64,000 nucleotides of DNA from Candidatus Bathyoplasma sp. NZ (GTDB lineage Bacteria; Bacillota_I; Bacilli_A; MAG-NZ): positions 1 through 64,000 of the forward strand of contig JABENI010000007.1 of NCBI GenBank assembly GCA_013332095.1, written 5' to 3'. Under the pieces are notes generated by a model. The model was not told the origin of the DNA. It was given only the letters and a program-made list of their open reading frames with translations, and did no database searches. Below are positions 9,232-17,262 of this stretch, in pieces; the first letter of the stretch is position 1, and each line of letters begins with the position of its first letter. The translations under genes were made by a program, and so were the position numbers.

Positions 9232-10413
9232 ATGAACAATGTTCCAAAATTGAGATTTAAAGAGTTTAAATTAAACTATAATAAAAATTTCCTAAAATAT
9301 TTATGTACAATCATTGGGGGTGGAACTCCACGCACTGAAAATAATGAATTTTGGAATGGCACTATAGAATGGTTTACTCCTTCCGAAATTGGTAAATCAA
9401 AATATATTTCAAGTTCAGATAGAAAAATAACAGAATTGGGATTAAATAAATCATCTGCAAAAAAATTACCTAAAGGTTCTATACTTTTATCAACTAGAGC
9501 TACAATAGGAGAAGCCTCAATAGCCTTAAAAGAATGCTCAACTAATCAAGGATTTCAATCATTAGTAGTTAATGACAATTGTGAATCAGAATATTTGTTT
9601 TATTTAATTACACAAAATAAAAATAAATTGCTTAAATATTGTACTGGCTCAACTTTTAGAGAAATAAGTAAAAGAGATATTGGGAAATTAGAATATTATA
9701 TTGCTTCAATTGAGGAACAAATCAAAATTGCAACTTTTTTATCTACCATTGATAATAAAATTGAACTTTTGTCACATAAACTAGAACTCCTTAAGTTATA
9801 TAAAAGAGGATTTATTAGGAAATCTATTACTGAATTAAAATTACAATGCGATATAGAAAAACTGCTTAATATTACAAAAAAAATGTTTTCTGGAGGAACA
9901 CCAAAATCTACCGTTACTGAATATTACAATGGTAAAATTCCATTTTTAAAAATCTCAGATATGACATCAACAAATAAGTATTTGAGAACATGCAATAAAT
10001 TTATTACTAAAATAGGGCTTGATAATAGTTCTTCAAAAATTTTACCAAAAGGAAATTTGATATATTCTATGTATGCAACTATTGGTTTAACAGTTGTAAA
10101 TAAAATAGATGTAGCACTACCACAATCTGTTATGGGCATTATTTTAAATGAAAATGTAAACAGAGATTTTATTTATTACCAATTAGAATCTATGATTGAA
10201 TATGTTAGGAATACATTTGTAGAAACAGGTACACAAGGTAATATAAATTCTTCAATAGTTAAAAATTTAGAGCTAGTAATTCCAAATATTGATATACAAA
10301 ATGATTATTCTGTTAAATTTAATTTAATGAATGAAAAAATAAATTGTGTTTCAAATCAATTAGAAAACCTTAAGTTGTTCAAAAAAGGTTTGTTGCAAAA
10401 AATGTTTGTTTAG
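9232..10413 (+). CDS. hsdS: type I restriction-modification specificity subunit HsdS (orphan)
   Basis: HsdS gives type I restriction-modification complexes their DNA target. Two target-recognition domains are visible (about residues 5-165 and 205-355), each with the family pattern GGGTPRTENNEFWNG / SGGTPKSTVTEYYNG and a following STRATIGEAS / SMYATIGLT segment. Each is followed by a conserved coiled helix with the same end (LELLKLYKRGFIRK and LENLKLFKKGLLQKMFV), the internal repeat expected of HsdS. The ATG at 9232 is preferred over TTG 9220 because GGTGAG lies just upstream. No hsdM or hsdR is in this window, so it is an orphan here. Related 3' fragments occur at about 21500 and 27385. Confidence 0.9.
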   Translation: MNNVPKLRFKEFKLNYNKNFLKYLCTIIGGGTPRTENNEFWNGTIEWFTPSEIGKSKYISSSDRKITELGLNKSSAKKLPKGSILLSTRATIGEASIALKECSTNQGFQSLVVNDNCESEYLFYLITQNKNKLLKYCTGSTFREISKRDIGKLEYYIASIEEQIKIATFLSTIDNKIELLSHKLELLKLYKRGFIRKSITELKLQCDIEKLLNITKKMFSGGTPKSTVTEYYNGKIPFLKISDMTSTNKYLRTCNKFITKIGLDNSSSKILPKGNLIYSMYATIGLTVVNKIDVALPQSVMGIILNENVNRDFIYYQLESMIEYVRNTFVETGTQGNINSSIVKNLELVIPNIDIQNDYSVKFNLMNEKINCVSNQLENLKLFKKGLLQKMFV

Positions 10414-10423
10414 AAAGATTGAG

Positions 10424-10660
10424 GGAAATATACACACTATTTTAAAAATATGATTCATATAGTTTTTTTGAAATCCTAAAAATGGAATTTTTAAAAAAAT
10501 AAAGGAATATAATGATAAAATTGTGGCATAATCTGATTTTAAAGAATTAACAGAATATTTTTTAAATTTGTATTCAGTTGAATAAATACAAATATTTTTT
10601 TAAAAAAAGAAATTGTATAAAAATTTAGGAGTGACATATGAAAATAATTAATAGAATTCA
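10424..10660 (+). repeat. hsdS-downstream direct repeat, copy A (other copy near 27480)
   Basis: The stretch beginning ATACACACTATTTTAAAAAT and ending in a short reading frame start (MKIINRIQ, ATG near 10638) recurs at 27482-27600 with the same order and only small changes and a deletion. Both copies follow an hsdS 3' end. It looks like the remains of a gene or spacer that travelled with hsdS. No intact coding frame is left. Confidence 0.6.
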
Positions 10661-10677
10661 ATGCAAAGTAATTATGT

Positions 10678-10875
10678 CATAGTGTTTCCGAAAACGGAAG
10701 GAGAAAGCACTATGCTAATGAATGATAACAAATATTTGAATTGTTCTCAAGATTACGAAGTTGATTGTAGAGTGCTAAATTTACTGATAAAGCAAGAGCT
10801 AAAGAGAAATTCTTAGAATGTGCAAATAAATGGATGCAATGCAGAAGCGAAGTTAATAGCAAAAGACTATATTAA
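10678..10875 (+). pseudogene. small frameshifted gene behind a hairpin that covers its start codon
   Basis: CATAGTG (10678-10684) pairs perfectly with CACTATG (10708-10714), enclosing an inner TTCCG-aaaa-CGGAA hairpin; the ATG at 10712 and part of a GGAAGGAG ribosome site are inside this structure. The reading frame starts MLMNDNKYLNCSQDYEVD, stops early, and seems to continue in another frame as KARAKEKFLECANKWMQCR, ending near 10875. A good terminator follows at 10888. The family is not recognised; spaced cysteines hint at a small metal-binding protein, but that is weak. Confidence 0.4.
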
Positions 10876-10887
10876 AATTGTAAAGTG

Positions 10888-10916
10888 AGCAAGGAATTTT
10901 CACCTTGCTTTTTTAT
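10888..10916 (+). terminator. rho-independent terminator
   Basis: AGCAAGG (10888-10894) pairs with CCTTGCT (10903-10909) around an 8-base loop, followed directly by a T run. It ends the small broken gene upstream. Confidence 0.8.
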
Positions 10917-11015
10917 TTGTTAAGAAATTGCATTTGATTATATTTTGCAAGGAAATAATTAAATATGTGAAAATAATTGCATTTTACGCTGTTTTTTTTA
11001 TTATAATACTAATAA

Positions 11016-11342
11016 TTATTTGTCTTCGTTATAAATATCTATAGGAATTACAGTACCTCTTTTTTTAGTATGACTAGATTTAGTGCCTTCTAGAATTGGA
11101 TAATCCATTTCATGCATTTCCATTATTTCTAGCATGATATCTAACTCCGCAGTCTCTTCATAACTGCATTTACTACATTTCATTAAAACACTTTCTTCAA
11201 ATATTTCTCCTTGGGGCAATTCTTCAACATTAATTTTTTCTTCACCGTTAAATTCGTTATAAAATTTTGCTCTTTCTATTTTTTCTTTATAACTTACTGG
11301 AGTTTTTATTGTTTTAAATTTTCTTTTCATATTATATCTCAT
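11016..11342 (-). CDS. hypothetical protein with a CxxC pair
   Basis: 108 aa, mostly charged, with one KCSKCSYEE motif near residue 55 that could be half of a zinc site. No membrane segment or signal. The frame begins at the ATG that directly follows the stop of an IS91-like transposase remnant (TAAATG, 11345-11340), so it was probably translationally coupled to it and may be an accessory of that element. A second in-frame ATG lies at 11330. There is no good ribosome site. The family is not recognised. Given the decayed surroundings, it may not be expressed. Confidence 0.4.
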   Translation of the reverse strand: MRYNMKRKFKTIKTPVSYKEKIERAKFYNEFNGEEKINVEELPQGEIFEESVLMKCSKCSYEETAELDIMLEIMEMHEMDYPILEGTKSSHTKKRGTVIPIDIYNEDK

Positions 11343-11561
11343 TTATGGAAAGTAAGAAGCTGGATAGTTAATTTTCATAATGTGCCCACAACCATATAAA
11401 ATTGGGTCATATTGAAAAGTATCTATTATTCTACTTCTCCATTTTAAATTTTTCTTTCTCTTTATTAATTCAAGTTTATTATCCAATGAAGAAGATGTAA
11501 GCGAAGTATTAATTATAGATTTATTTGCAAAAAAACCGTAATATCTAATGCGATGTTCACT
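11343..11561 (-). pseudogene. C-terminal remnant of an IS91-like (Y2/zinc-binding) transposase
   Basis: Read on the minus strand, 11561-11343 gives SEHRIRYYGFFANKS and, after a short variable stretch, LKWRSRIIDTFQYDPILYGC, ending GHIMKINYPASYFP and a stop. This is the end of IS91/IS801-type transposases, in which an R(R/Y)YG motif is followed by W..RI...F..DPL.C..CG.(K/M)M. The second Cys-pair is partly changed (YGCGH). Nothing upstream continues the frame, so this is a 5'-truncated fragment. The following small ORF overlaps its stop. Confidence 0.6.
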
Positions 11562-11599
11562 TTTACGTTGTAGGCAACTTATTTGTAGTAATTACTCTA

Positions 11600-12075
11600 A
11601 GTCTTTGATTATGTTTTTACTTTAGGATGTTTTTGAAAAATATTTTTACTGCATTAATATCTTTTTTTTTGAAAAGGCAGGAAATCAGTAATTCGACTTT
11701 TAGAATTCATTGCTCTATATGAGTAGTACACCTACCCCAGATTTTTATGTAAGTTTCATTCTCCATAAGTTATTTGGGCTCTTAACAAATTTTTTTAATT
11801 TTTCCGAAATTAATACGACATATCTTTCAACAATCTAGTTATTGCAGAATAATCAACTATAGCATCATGTCCTTCTAGAATTTCTTTTAAGTTTCGATAT
11901 GATAGATAATATTTTAAATACAATCTTATAATGTGATAAAATATTTCTTCTGTAAAATGGCTGCCCTTAAAATGATTTTTCATTTTTATCATCTCAATAT
12001 ACTATAGTAAAATTATATTATATTTAATTGGAAATATTAGAATATTTGTACTTTGAAAAACGTTGCAACAGAACC
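11600..12075 (-). mobile_element. remnant of an IS6-family (IS26/IS1216-like) element
   Basis: On the minus strand the element starts at 12075 with GGTTCTGTTGCAACG, which matches the IS6-family terminal repeat (GGTTCTGTTGCAAAG type). The transposase start lies at 11992. The inner end is uncertain because the sequence has decayed, and I could not find the opposite terminal repeat. It lies directly upstream of the promoter of the first opp operon. Confidence 0.65.
11640..11992 (-). pseudogene. IS6-family transposase, frameshifted and truncated
   Basis: The N-terminus reads KNHFKGSHFTEEIFYHIIRLYLKYYLSYRNLKEIL then VDYSAITRLLKD, the standard IS6 opening (HFKG..F....I...V..YLRY.LSYR.L.EI). In other frames it continues as MENETYIKIWGR (the catalytic D is changed to N in the usual DETYIK motif) and DSKSRITDFLPFQKKKDINAVKIFFK (usual FLLS..R....AK.F..KAL). 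Several frameshifts and the catalytic change make it dead. Confidence 0.7.
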
Positions 12076-12112
12076 CAAAATTAGGGAACAAAGTGTTTAA
12101 TTTAAAAAAACG

Positions 12113-12142
12113 TTGCATTTATGGTTTATATTGTGATATAAT
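12113..12142 (+). promoter_or_regulatory. promoter of the first opp operon
   Basis: TTGCAT (12113-12118) and TATAAT (12137-12142) are separated by 18 bases, with oppA starting 70 bases downstream behind AAGGAGTGA. The box follows the IS6 remnant directly, so the insertion may have changed upstream control. Confidence 0.6.
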
Positions 12143-12212
12143 GTTTGTTAATAACCTAAAATACTATTTTTAAAAATGCGGTTATAAAAAATTATTAAGA
12201 AGGAGTGACTAT

Positions 12213-14009
12213 ATGAAAAAAATGTTTGTATTATTTGTAATGGGACTTGCTATATTTAGTTTAGTCGGATGTAATGATAAAGAACTAAAGACACCTAATG
12301 ACGGTGAACTAACGACACCTAATGACGGTTATATTGAATATACTGATATTACAAAAATTCCGAGTTTAAATTCTTTAATTGCAACAGATGGAAATTCATT
12401 TCAAGGGCTTGGGAATACTCAAGAAACATTATTTAGATTGGATGGTGATGAAATTCCACGAGAAGGTATGGCTAATACTAATATAACTGAAACAACTGTA
12501 GCAGGAGTTACTACTCATAGAGTGACTTTACGTGATGATAATTATTGGGTAACTCATGAAGGTAATATTTATGAAGTTGATGGAGTACAGCAAAAAGTAA
12601 AGGCAGATGATTTTGTGTTTGCATGGAAAACTCTAGGAGCTAGTGAGGTAGACTATAGTTTTATGATTTCTAGTATATTAGGTATTTTAGATACTACTAG
12701 TGATACGATTACTAATGTTGAAGGTGAGTTAGTGGATAAGCAATTTGATGCAGATATCAAAAAGATAAGCGAATTTGTATTTGAATTTAAAACAAGTTAT
12801 GATCTGGCTTATAAAGAAAAATTACTAGGATTCCAAGCATTTGCACCAATTCATGAAGGATTTTATAATGATAAAGGAATAGACTACGCTACAACAAAAG
12901 AAGCATATTTAAATAGTGGACCTTTTTATTTAAAAGAATTAGCAAATATGACATCTGAAACTACTATATATGAAAAAAACCCACACTATTGGGATAGAGA
13001 TGCAGTTAAAATTCAAGGAATAAAAAATAAATTCCATCAAGATGCAATACCATCTACATTAGTATTAGAATTTGAAAAAGGAAATACAGATTTAGTAAAT
13101 TTAACTGCAGACTATATTGACCAGTACGAATCAGTTGCTACTGTATTTAAAAGTGCTAGAACGTCATATTTAATGTTAAATCAAAGAAAAGATGCATGTT
13201 TGGATAAATATCCTATTAGCGGTACTCCAAGCAATCATGTCAATGGATGTGTGGCACTTCAAGACATAGAGTTTAGAGAAGCAATAGCAAAAAGCTACGA
13301 CAAAAATTACATTGTAAACGATGTTTTAAAAGATGGTTCAATTGCAGCAAATCACTTTCTTCCAGAAGGATTTGTTAAGACAATAGATGGAACTGATTTT
13401 GTTGAAAAAATGGAATCATTTGGTCATACGGGAATTGACACCGATTTAACGAGGGCAAAAGAAGCTTTTGATGCAGCTCATGCTAGAGTTTGTACTGAAC
13501 AAAGTATTGCAGTTTCAAATTGTGTTATAGATATTGAAATAATGGTTAAATCAGAACCATATTTTGTAGATTTTATAGAAGCAATCAAAACTGATATTAA
13601 TACTCAATTTGACAGTAAAATAAACGCAACTGTAAGAACAGGTCCATGGAAAGACGTGCTTCAGGATAGAGACAGTGGATATTTTCAACTTGCAAGAGGT
13701 GGATGGGGTCCAGATTATCCAGATCAAGTGACTTTCTTAGAATTGTTAGAAAATGATGGGACGTTTAATGATGTTGGGTTTGACAATGTAGAATATACTG
13801 ATGTTATTGAAAAATCAAGAGGATTATATGCAACAGATCAAGAAAGAGAAGACGCTCTATTAAGAATTGAAAAATTAGCATTAGACGATTATGCATATGC
13901 TCCTATTTTCCAAAGAGCAACAACAACTTTATATAGTGCTAAGTTTAACAAAATTTATAGAAAAAATATTGGTTCTGATTATGAATTTAAATGGGCAGAG
14001 TTAGGATAA
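12213..14009 (+). CDS. oppA: oligopeptide ABC transporter substrate-binding lipoprotein (OppA-type)
   Basis: SBP_bac_5-family lipoprotein that captures peptides outside the membrane for OppBCDF. Signal MKKMFVLFVMGLAIFSLVGC (Cys20), then a short tandem linker (LKTPNDGELTTPNDG). The fold is in normal order: SLNSLIATDGNSF..QETLFRLDGDEIPREGMA at the N-terminus, NYWVTHEG and DDFVFAWKTL, then FREAIAKSYDKNYIVNDVL in the middle and QLARGGWGPDYPDQVTFLELLE towards the end. Length is 598 aa. Extra cysteine pairs occur around residues 329/347 and 428/440 and could form disulfides. A weak terminator separates it from oppB, which would raise its level relative to the permease. Confidence 0.92.
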   Translation: MKKMFVLFVMGLAIFSLVGCNDKELKTPNDGELTTPNDGYIEYTDITKIPSLNSLIATDGNSFQGLGNTQETLFRLDGDEIPREGMANTNITETTVAGVTTHRVTLRDDNYWVTHEGNIYEVDGVQQKVKADDFVFAWKTLGASEVDYSFMISSILGILDTTSDTITNVEGELVDKQFDADIKKISEFVFEFKTSYDLAYKEKLLGFQAFAPIHEGFYNDKGIDYATTKEAYLNSGPFYLKELANMTSETTIYEKNPHYWDRDAVKIQGIKNKFHQDAIPSTLVLEFEKGNTDLVNLTADYIDQYESVATVFKSARTSYLMLNQRKDACLDKYPISGTPSNHVNGCVALQDIEFREAIAKSYDKNYIVNDVLKDGSIAANHFLPEGFVKTIDGTDFVEKMESFGHTGIDTDLTRAKEAFDAAHARVCTEQSIAVSNCVIDIEIMVKSEPYFVDFIEAIKTDINTQFDSKINATVRTGPWKDVLQDRDSGYFQLARGGWGPDYPDQVTFLELLENDGTFNDVGFDNVEYTDVIEKSRGLYATDQEREDALLRIEKLALDDYAYAPIFQRATTTLYSAKFNKIYRKNIGSDYEFKWAELG

Positions 14010-14044
14010 CCATATAATAATTATGTATACTAATTAATAAAAAA

Positions 14045-14074
14045 AACAACTTGACCAGTGGTTTAGTTGTTTTA
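14045..14074 (+). terminator. intercistronic terminator/attenuator between oppA and oppB
   Basis: AACAACT (14045-14051) pairs with AGTTGTT (14065-14071), followed by a short T run, within the 80-base oppA-oppB gap. Such partial terminators commonly let the binding protein be made in excess over the permease. Confidence 0.6.
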
Positions 14075-14089
14075 TTCTTGAGGTGAGGA

Positions 14090-15037
14090 ATGAAAAAATT
14101 TATATTTAAAAGAATTGGATTTCTATTTATATCTATTTGGGTTGTTATTACAATAACTTTTGTATTAACTGAATTCTTACCCTCTCCATTTTTATCAGAA
14201 AAATGTACAGAAATATGTGTTGCTGAACAAGAGCATATCTACGGATTTGATAAACCATTTTTATCAAGATATTTTAGTTATTTATTTAATCTCCTAAAAT
14301 TTGACTTGGGAACGCAATATGGAAAAGCAACTTATGACATTACAAAGTATCTAATAAAACCAATGAAAGTGACTGTTGTTATGGGATTATTGGCTTTATT
14401 ACTTGGTTCTGTTGTCGGGATTGCTTTAGGAACTTTAGCAGCAATTTATCATGGAAGATGGCTAGATAAGTTTTCTACAGTTATTGGAGTTATAGGTGTT
14501 TCGATTCCTTCGTTTGTACTTGCGGGATTACTTCAAAAAACTTTTGGCTATGATTTGGAGTGGTTTCCACCTCTATATAGTGCAGATGAGGGTTTTATAG
14601 GAGGACTATTTACCTTGATATTGCCAATAGTGTCACTATCCGTATTTATAATGGCCTCGACCATGAGATATATGAGAAGTGAATTAATTGAAGTACTCAG
14701 TGCAGATTATATTTTACTTGCTAAGTCTACTGGATTATCAAGTAGAAAAGTAATGTTAGGATATGCTTTTAGAAATGCACTAATACCTGTGATTACGATT
14801 ATTGGTCCATTATTTATAGTTGTGTTATCTGGTTCAACTGTAATTGAGCAATATTTTCAAGCACCGGGATTAGCAGCGATTTTAGTTTATGCAACAAAAA
14901 ATGGTTTAAGTTACATAGTAATGGGAATTGCTATTATTTATTCTTTAACATTTATGGTTGTAATGTTAATTATTGATATACTTTACGGTGTAATCGATCC
15001 AAGAATTAGAGTCGCTGGAGGTGAAGATAATGGATAA
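14090..15037 (+). CDS. oppB: oligopeptide ABC transporter permease OppB
   Basis: Membrane permease with six predicted helices. The binding-protein-dependent transport domain is about residues 90-305, with the coupling-helix motif around YMRSELIEVLSADYILLAKSTGLSSRKVMLGYAFRNALIP. Length is 315 aa. The first extracellular loop contains a close Cys pair (EKCTEICVAEQ) that is absent in the second OppB of this window. Start after GAGGTGAGGA. It overlaps oppC by 8 bases. Confidence 0.93.
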   Translation: MKKFIFKRIGFLFISIWVVITITFVLTEFLPSPFLSEKCTEICVAEQEHIYGFDKPFLSRYFSYLFNLLKFDLGTQYGKATYDITKYLIKPMKVTVVMGLLALLLGSVVGIALGTLAAIYHGRWLDKFSTVIGVIGVSIPSFVLAGLLQKTFGYDLEWFPPLYSADEGFIGGLFTLILPIVSLSVFIMASTMRYMRSELIEVLSADYILLAKSTGLSSRKVMLGYAFRNALIPVITIIGPLFIVVLSGSTVIEQYFQAPGLAAILVYATKNGLSYIVMGIAIIYSLTFMVVMLIIDILYGVIDPRIRVAGGEDNG

Positions 15038-16202
15038 AGATTTATTTGTTTTTGATGAGGAAAAATTAAAGAAAGCAGATGAAATAACTACTAAAAATAT
15101 AGGATTTTGGCATGAGGCATTTATAGATCTTAAATCAAATAAGATTGTTTTCATCTCAATGATTATAATACCTTTATTATTAGTTTTATCTATTTTCTTT
15201 ACGATTACCTCAAAACATACTCATGATCAAGCAGTTAATGCTATATATATTGAAGAAAAATGCCTAGGTACAGGTGTTAGTGAAAATATTGAATGTAATA
15301 AAGCTAATTATATTTATCTTTCACCTAAAATAGATGCACTTTCATGGATACCATTATTTAATGGTTGGGAGAAGGAAACTGTAGGGAAAAAGAAGTTAAA
15401 AGAATATCAGGACAAATGTGCTGACTGTGTTAAAGTTTTAAATGAATATGAAAAAAATATTAATGGTTTAAAGGTTATTCAATATAAAATTAGTGTTGAT
15501 AAATATAAATTAAATGGTGTTGAGGATTCTTATGCATTTGGAACTGATGTACAAGCAAGAGATTTATGGGTCAGGGTATGGTTTGGATTACTTGTGTCAC
15601 TAATGATAGGATTTTTTGCAGCTTTAATTGACTTAACATTAGGTGTTTTATATGGAAGCATTAGTGGGTACTTCGGTGGTAAAATTGATTTAGTAATGAT
15701 GAGAATTGCTGAAATAATTTACTCTATACCAAGTTTAGTTATTTTAATGTTTTTACTGACCTTTATGAAACCAAGTTTCTTCACATTAATTATAGCAATT
15801 GGGTTGACCAGTTGGGTAAGTGTTGCAAGGTTAATGAGAGCACAAGTATTAAAAATAAAAGATACAGAGTTTATTTTAGCATCTAAAACATTAGGAGCAG
15901 ATGATGTAAGAATCATTAAAAAACATATTTTTCCTAATATATTAGGTCAGATGGCAATAATTATAACTTTTTCAATTCCAAGTGCAATTTTTTATGAGGC
16001 ATTTTTATCATTTATTGGACTAGGAGTTCAAAAAGTGCCATCAATTGGTAGATTAATAAGTGATGGAAAAGAAGTTATTGCAACAGGGACTCATTTACAT
16101 TTATTATATTATCCGACATTATTTATATGTTTATTAATGTTATCAATTAATGTTTTTGCAAATGGTCTAAGAGATGCGTTAGACCCAAGAATTAGTAGAT
16201 AG
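15030..16202 (+). CDS. oppC: oligopeptide ABC transporter permease OppC
   Basis: Partner permease of OppB. The N-terminal OppC_N helix is at about residues 40-60 and the transport domain at about 190-385 (ASKTLGADDVRIIKKHIFPN coupling motif; DPRISR end). Between them lies an unusually long extracytoplasmic segment of about 100 residues with four cysteines (EKCLGTG, IECNK, KCADC). Standard OppC has only a short loop here. ATG 15030 is preferred over GTG 15021, which lies within the GGAGGTGAAG ribosome site. It is 13 bases ahead of oppD. Confidence 0.92.
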   Translation: MDKDLFVFDEEKLKKADEITTKNIGFWHEAFIDLKSNKIVFISMIIIPLLLVLSIFFTITSKHTHDQAVNAIYIEEKCLGTGVSENIECNKANYIYLSPKIDALSWIPLFNGWEKETVGKKKLKEYQDKCADCVKVLNEYEKNINGLKVIQYKISVDKYKLNGVEDSYAFGTDVQARDLWVRVWFGLLVSLMIGFFAALIDLTLGVLYGSISGYFGGKIDLVMMRIAEIIYSIPSLVILMFLLTFMKPSFFTLIIAIGLTSWVSVARLMRAQVLKIKDTEFILASKTLGADDVRIIKKHIFPNILGQMAIIITFSIPSAIFYEAFLSFIGLGVQKVPSIGRLISDGKEVIATGTHLHLLYYPTLFICLLMLSINVFANGLRDALDPRISR

Positions 16203-16215
16203 GAGGGCAAGTGAA

Positions 16216-17262
16216 ATGACACCAATATTAGAAGTTAAGGATTTAGAAGTTAAATTTAAGACTAGTTTTGGAGAAGTAAAAGCAATTAGAAAAGTTAGTT
16301 TTGATTTATCAGAAGGCGAAACACTTGCTTTAGTTGGCGAATCAGGTAGTGGAAAATCAGTAACTTCAAAAGCTATAATGAAGTTACTTGCATCAAATGG
16401 TAAGATTTGTGGTGGAGAAATTAAATACAATAATAAGGTAATATCAAACCTTAATAAAAAAGAAATTTGCAAAATAAGAGGTAAAGAAATTGCTATGATT
16501 TTCCAAGATCCAATGACTTCTCTTAATCCAACTACAAAAATTGGGAAGCAAATACGAAATGCATATATGTTTCATCATAAGTGTACAAAAAAAGAGGCAA
16601 AGCAAAAAGTTTATGATTTAATTGCTGAAGTTGGCATTGATAGACCTGAACTTAGATATAATCAATATGCTCATCAGTTTAGTGGTGGGATGAGACAACG
16701 TATTGTTATCGCGATAGCTATTGCTTGTAATCCAAAAATTTTAATTTGTGATGAGCCAACAACTGCATTAGATGTTACAATACAAGCACAAATATTAGAA
16801 TTACTTAAAACATTAAAAGAAAAACATAAAACAGCTATAATATTTATTACGCATGATTTAGGTGTTGTTGCTAATATTGCTGATAGAATTGCTGTTATGT
16901 ATGCAGGAGAAATTGTAGAAATTGGAAAAAGTCATGAAATTTTTTACAAATCAGAACATCCATATACATGGGGACTTTTAGGGTCAATGCCTCATTTAGA
17001 AACAGATGATGATAAATTATATGCGATTCCAGGCTCACCACCTAATTTATTAAATCCACCGAAAGGTGATGCATTTAGTTTAAGAAGCAAATATGCTTTA
17101 GTAGTTGATAGAGAGAATCAACCACCTTTTTTTAAAATATCTGAAACACATTACGCAAAAACATGGTTACTACACGAATTTTCACCTAAGGTTGTAAAGC
17201 CTAAATCAATTCAAATAGCATTTGAAAAGTATAAGAGCCGAGTAGGTGAAATTGATGAGTAG
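16216..17262 (+). CDS. oppD: oligopeptide ABC transporter ATPase OppD, cysteine cluster lost
   Basis: ABC ATPase with Walker A GESGSGKS, Q-loop MIFQDPMTSLNP, signature FSGGMRQR, Walker B ILICDEPTTALD and H-loop ITHDLG. The family's C-terminal region (GSPPNLLNPPKGDAFSLRSKYALVV) is present, but all four cysteines that normally appear there (GCPF, RC, IC, AC) are replaced (GDAF, RSKYALVV, HYAKTW). The second OppD in this window keeps them. The C-terminal cysteines bind an iron-sulfur cluster in characterised Dpp/Opp ATPases, so this protein should lack it. It overlaps oppF by 8 bases. Confidence 0.92.
   Translation: MTPILEVKDLEVKFKTSFGEVKAIRKVSFDLSEGETLALVGESGSGKSVTSKAIMKLLASNGKICGGEIKYNNKVISNLNKKEICKIRGKEIAMIFQDPMTSLNPTTKIGKQIRNAYMFHHKCTKKEAKQKVYDLIAEVGIDRPELRYNQYAHQFSGGMRQRIVIAIAIACNPKILICDEPTTALDVTIQAQILELLKTLKEKHKTAIIFITHDLGVVANIADRIAVMYAGEIVEIGKSHEIFYKSEHPYTWGLLGSMPHLETDDDKLYAIPGSPPNLLNPPKGDAFSLRSKYALVVDRENQPPFFKISETHYAKTWLLHEFSPKVVKPKSIQIAFEKYKSRVGEIDE

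Noticed and set aside
9232-10413. Phase-variable hsdS inversion system
   Set aside because: All related hsdS fragments are in the same orientation and none carries a recognition domain; no recombinase gene is nearby.
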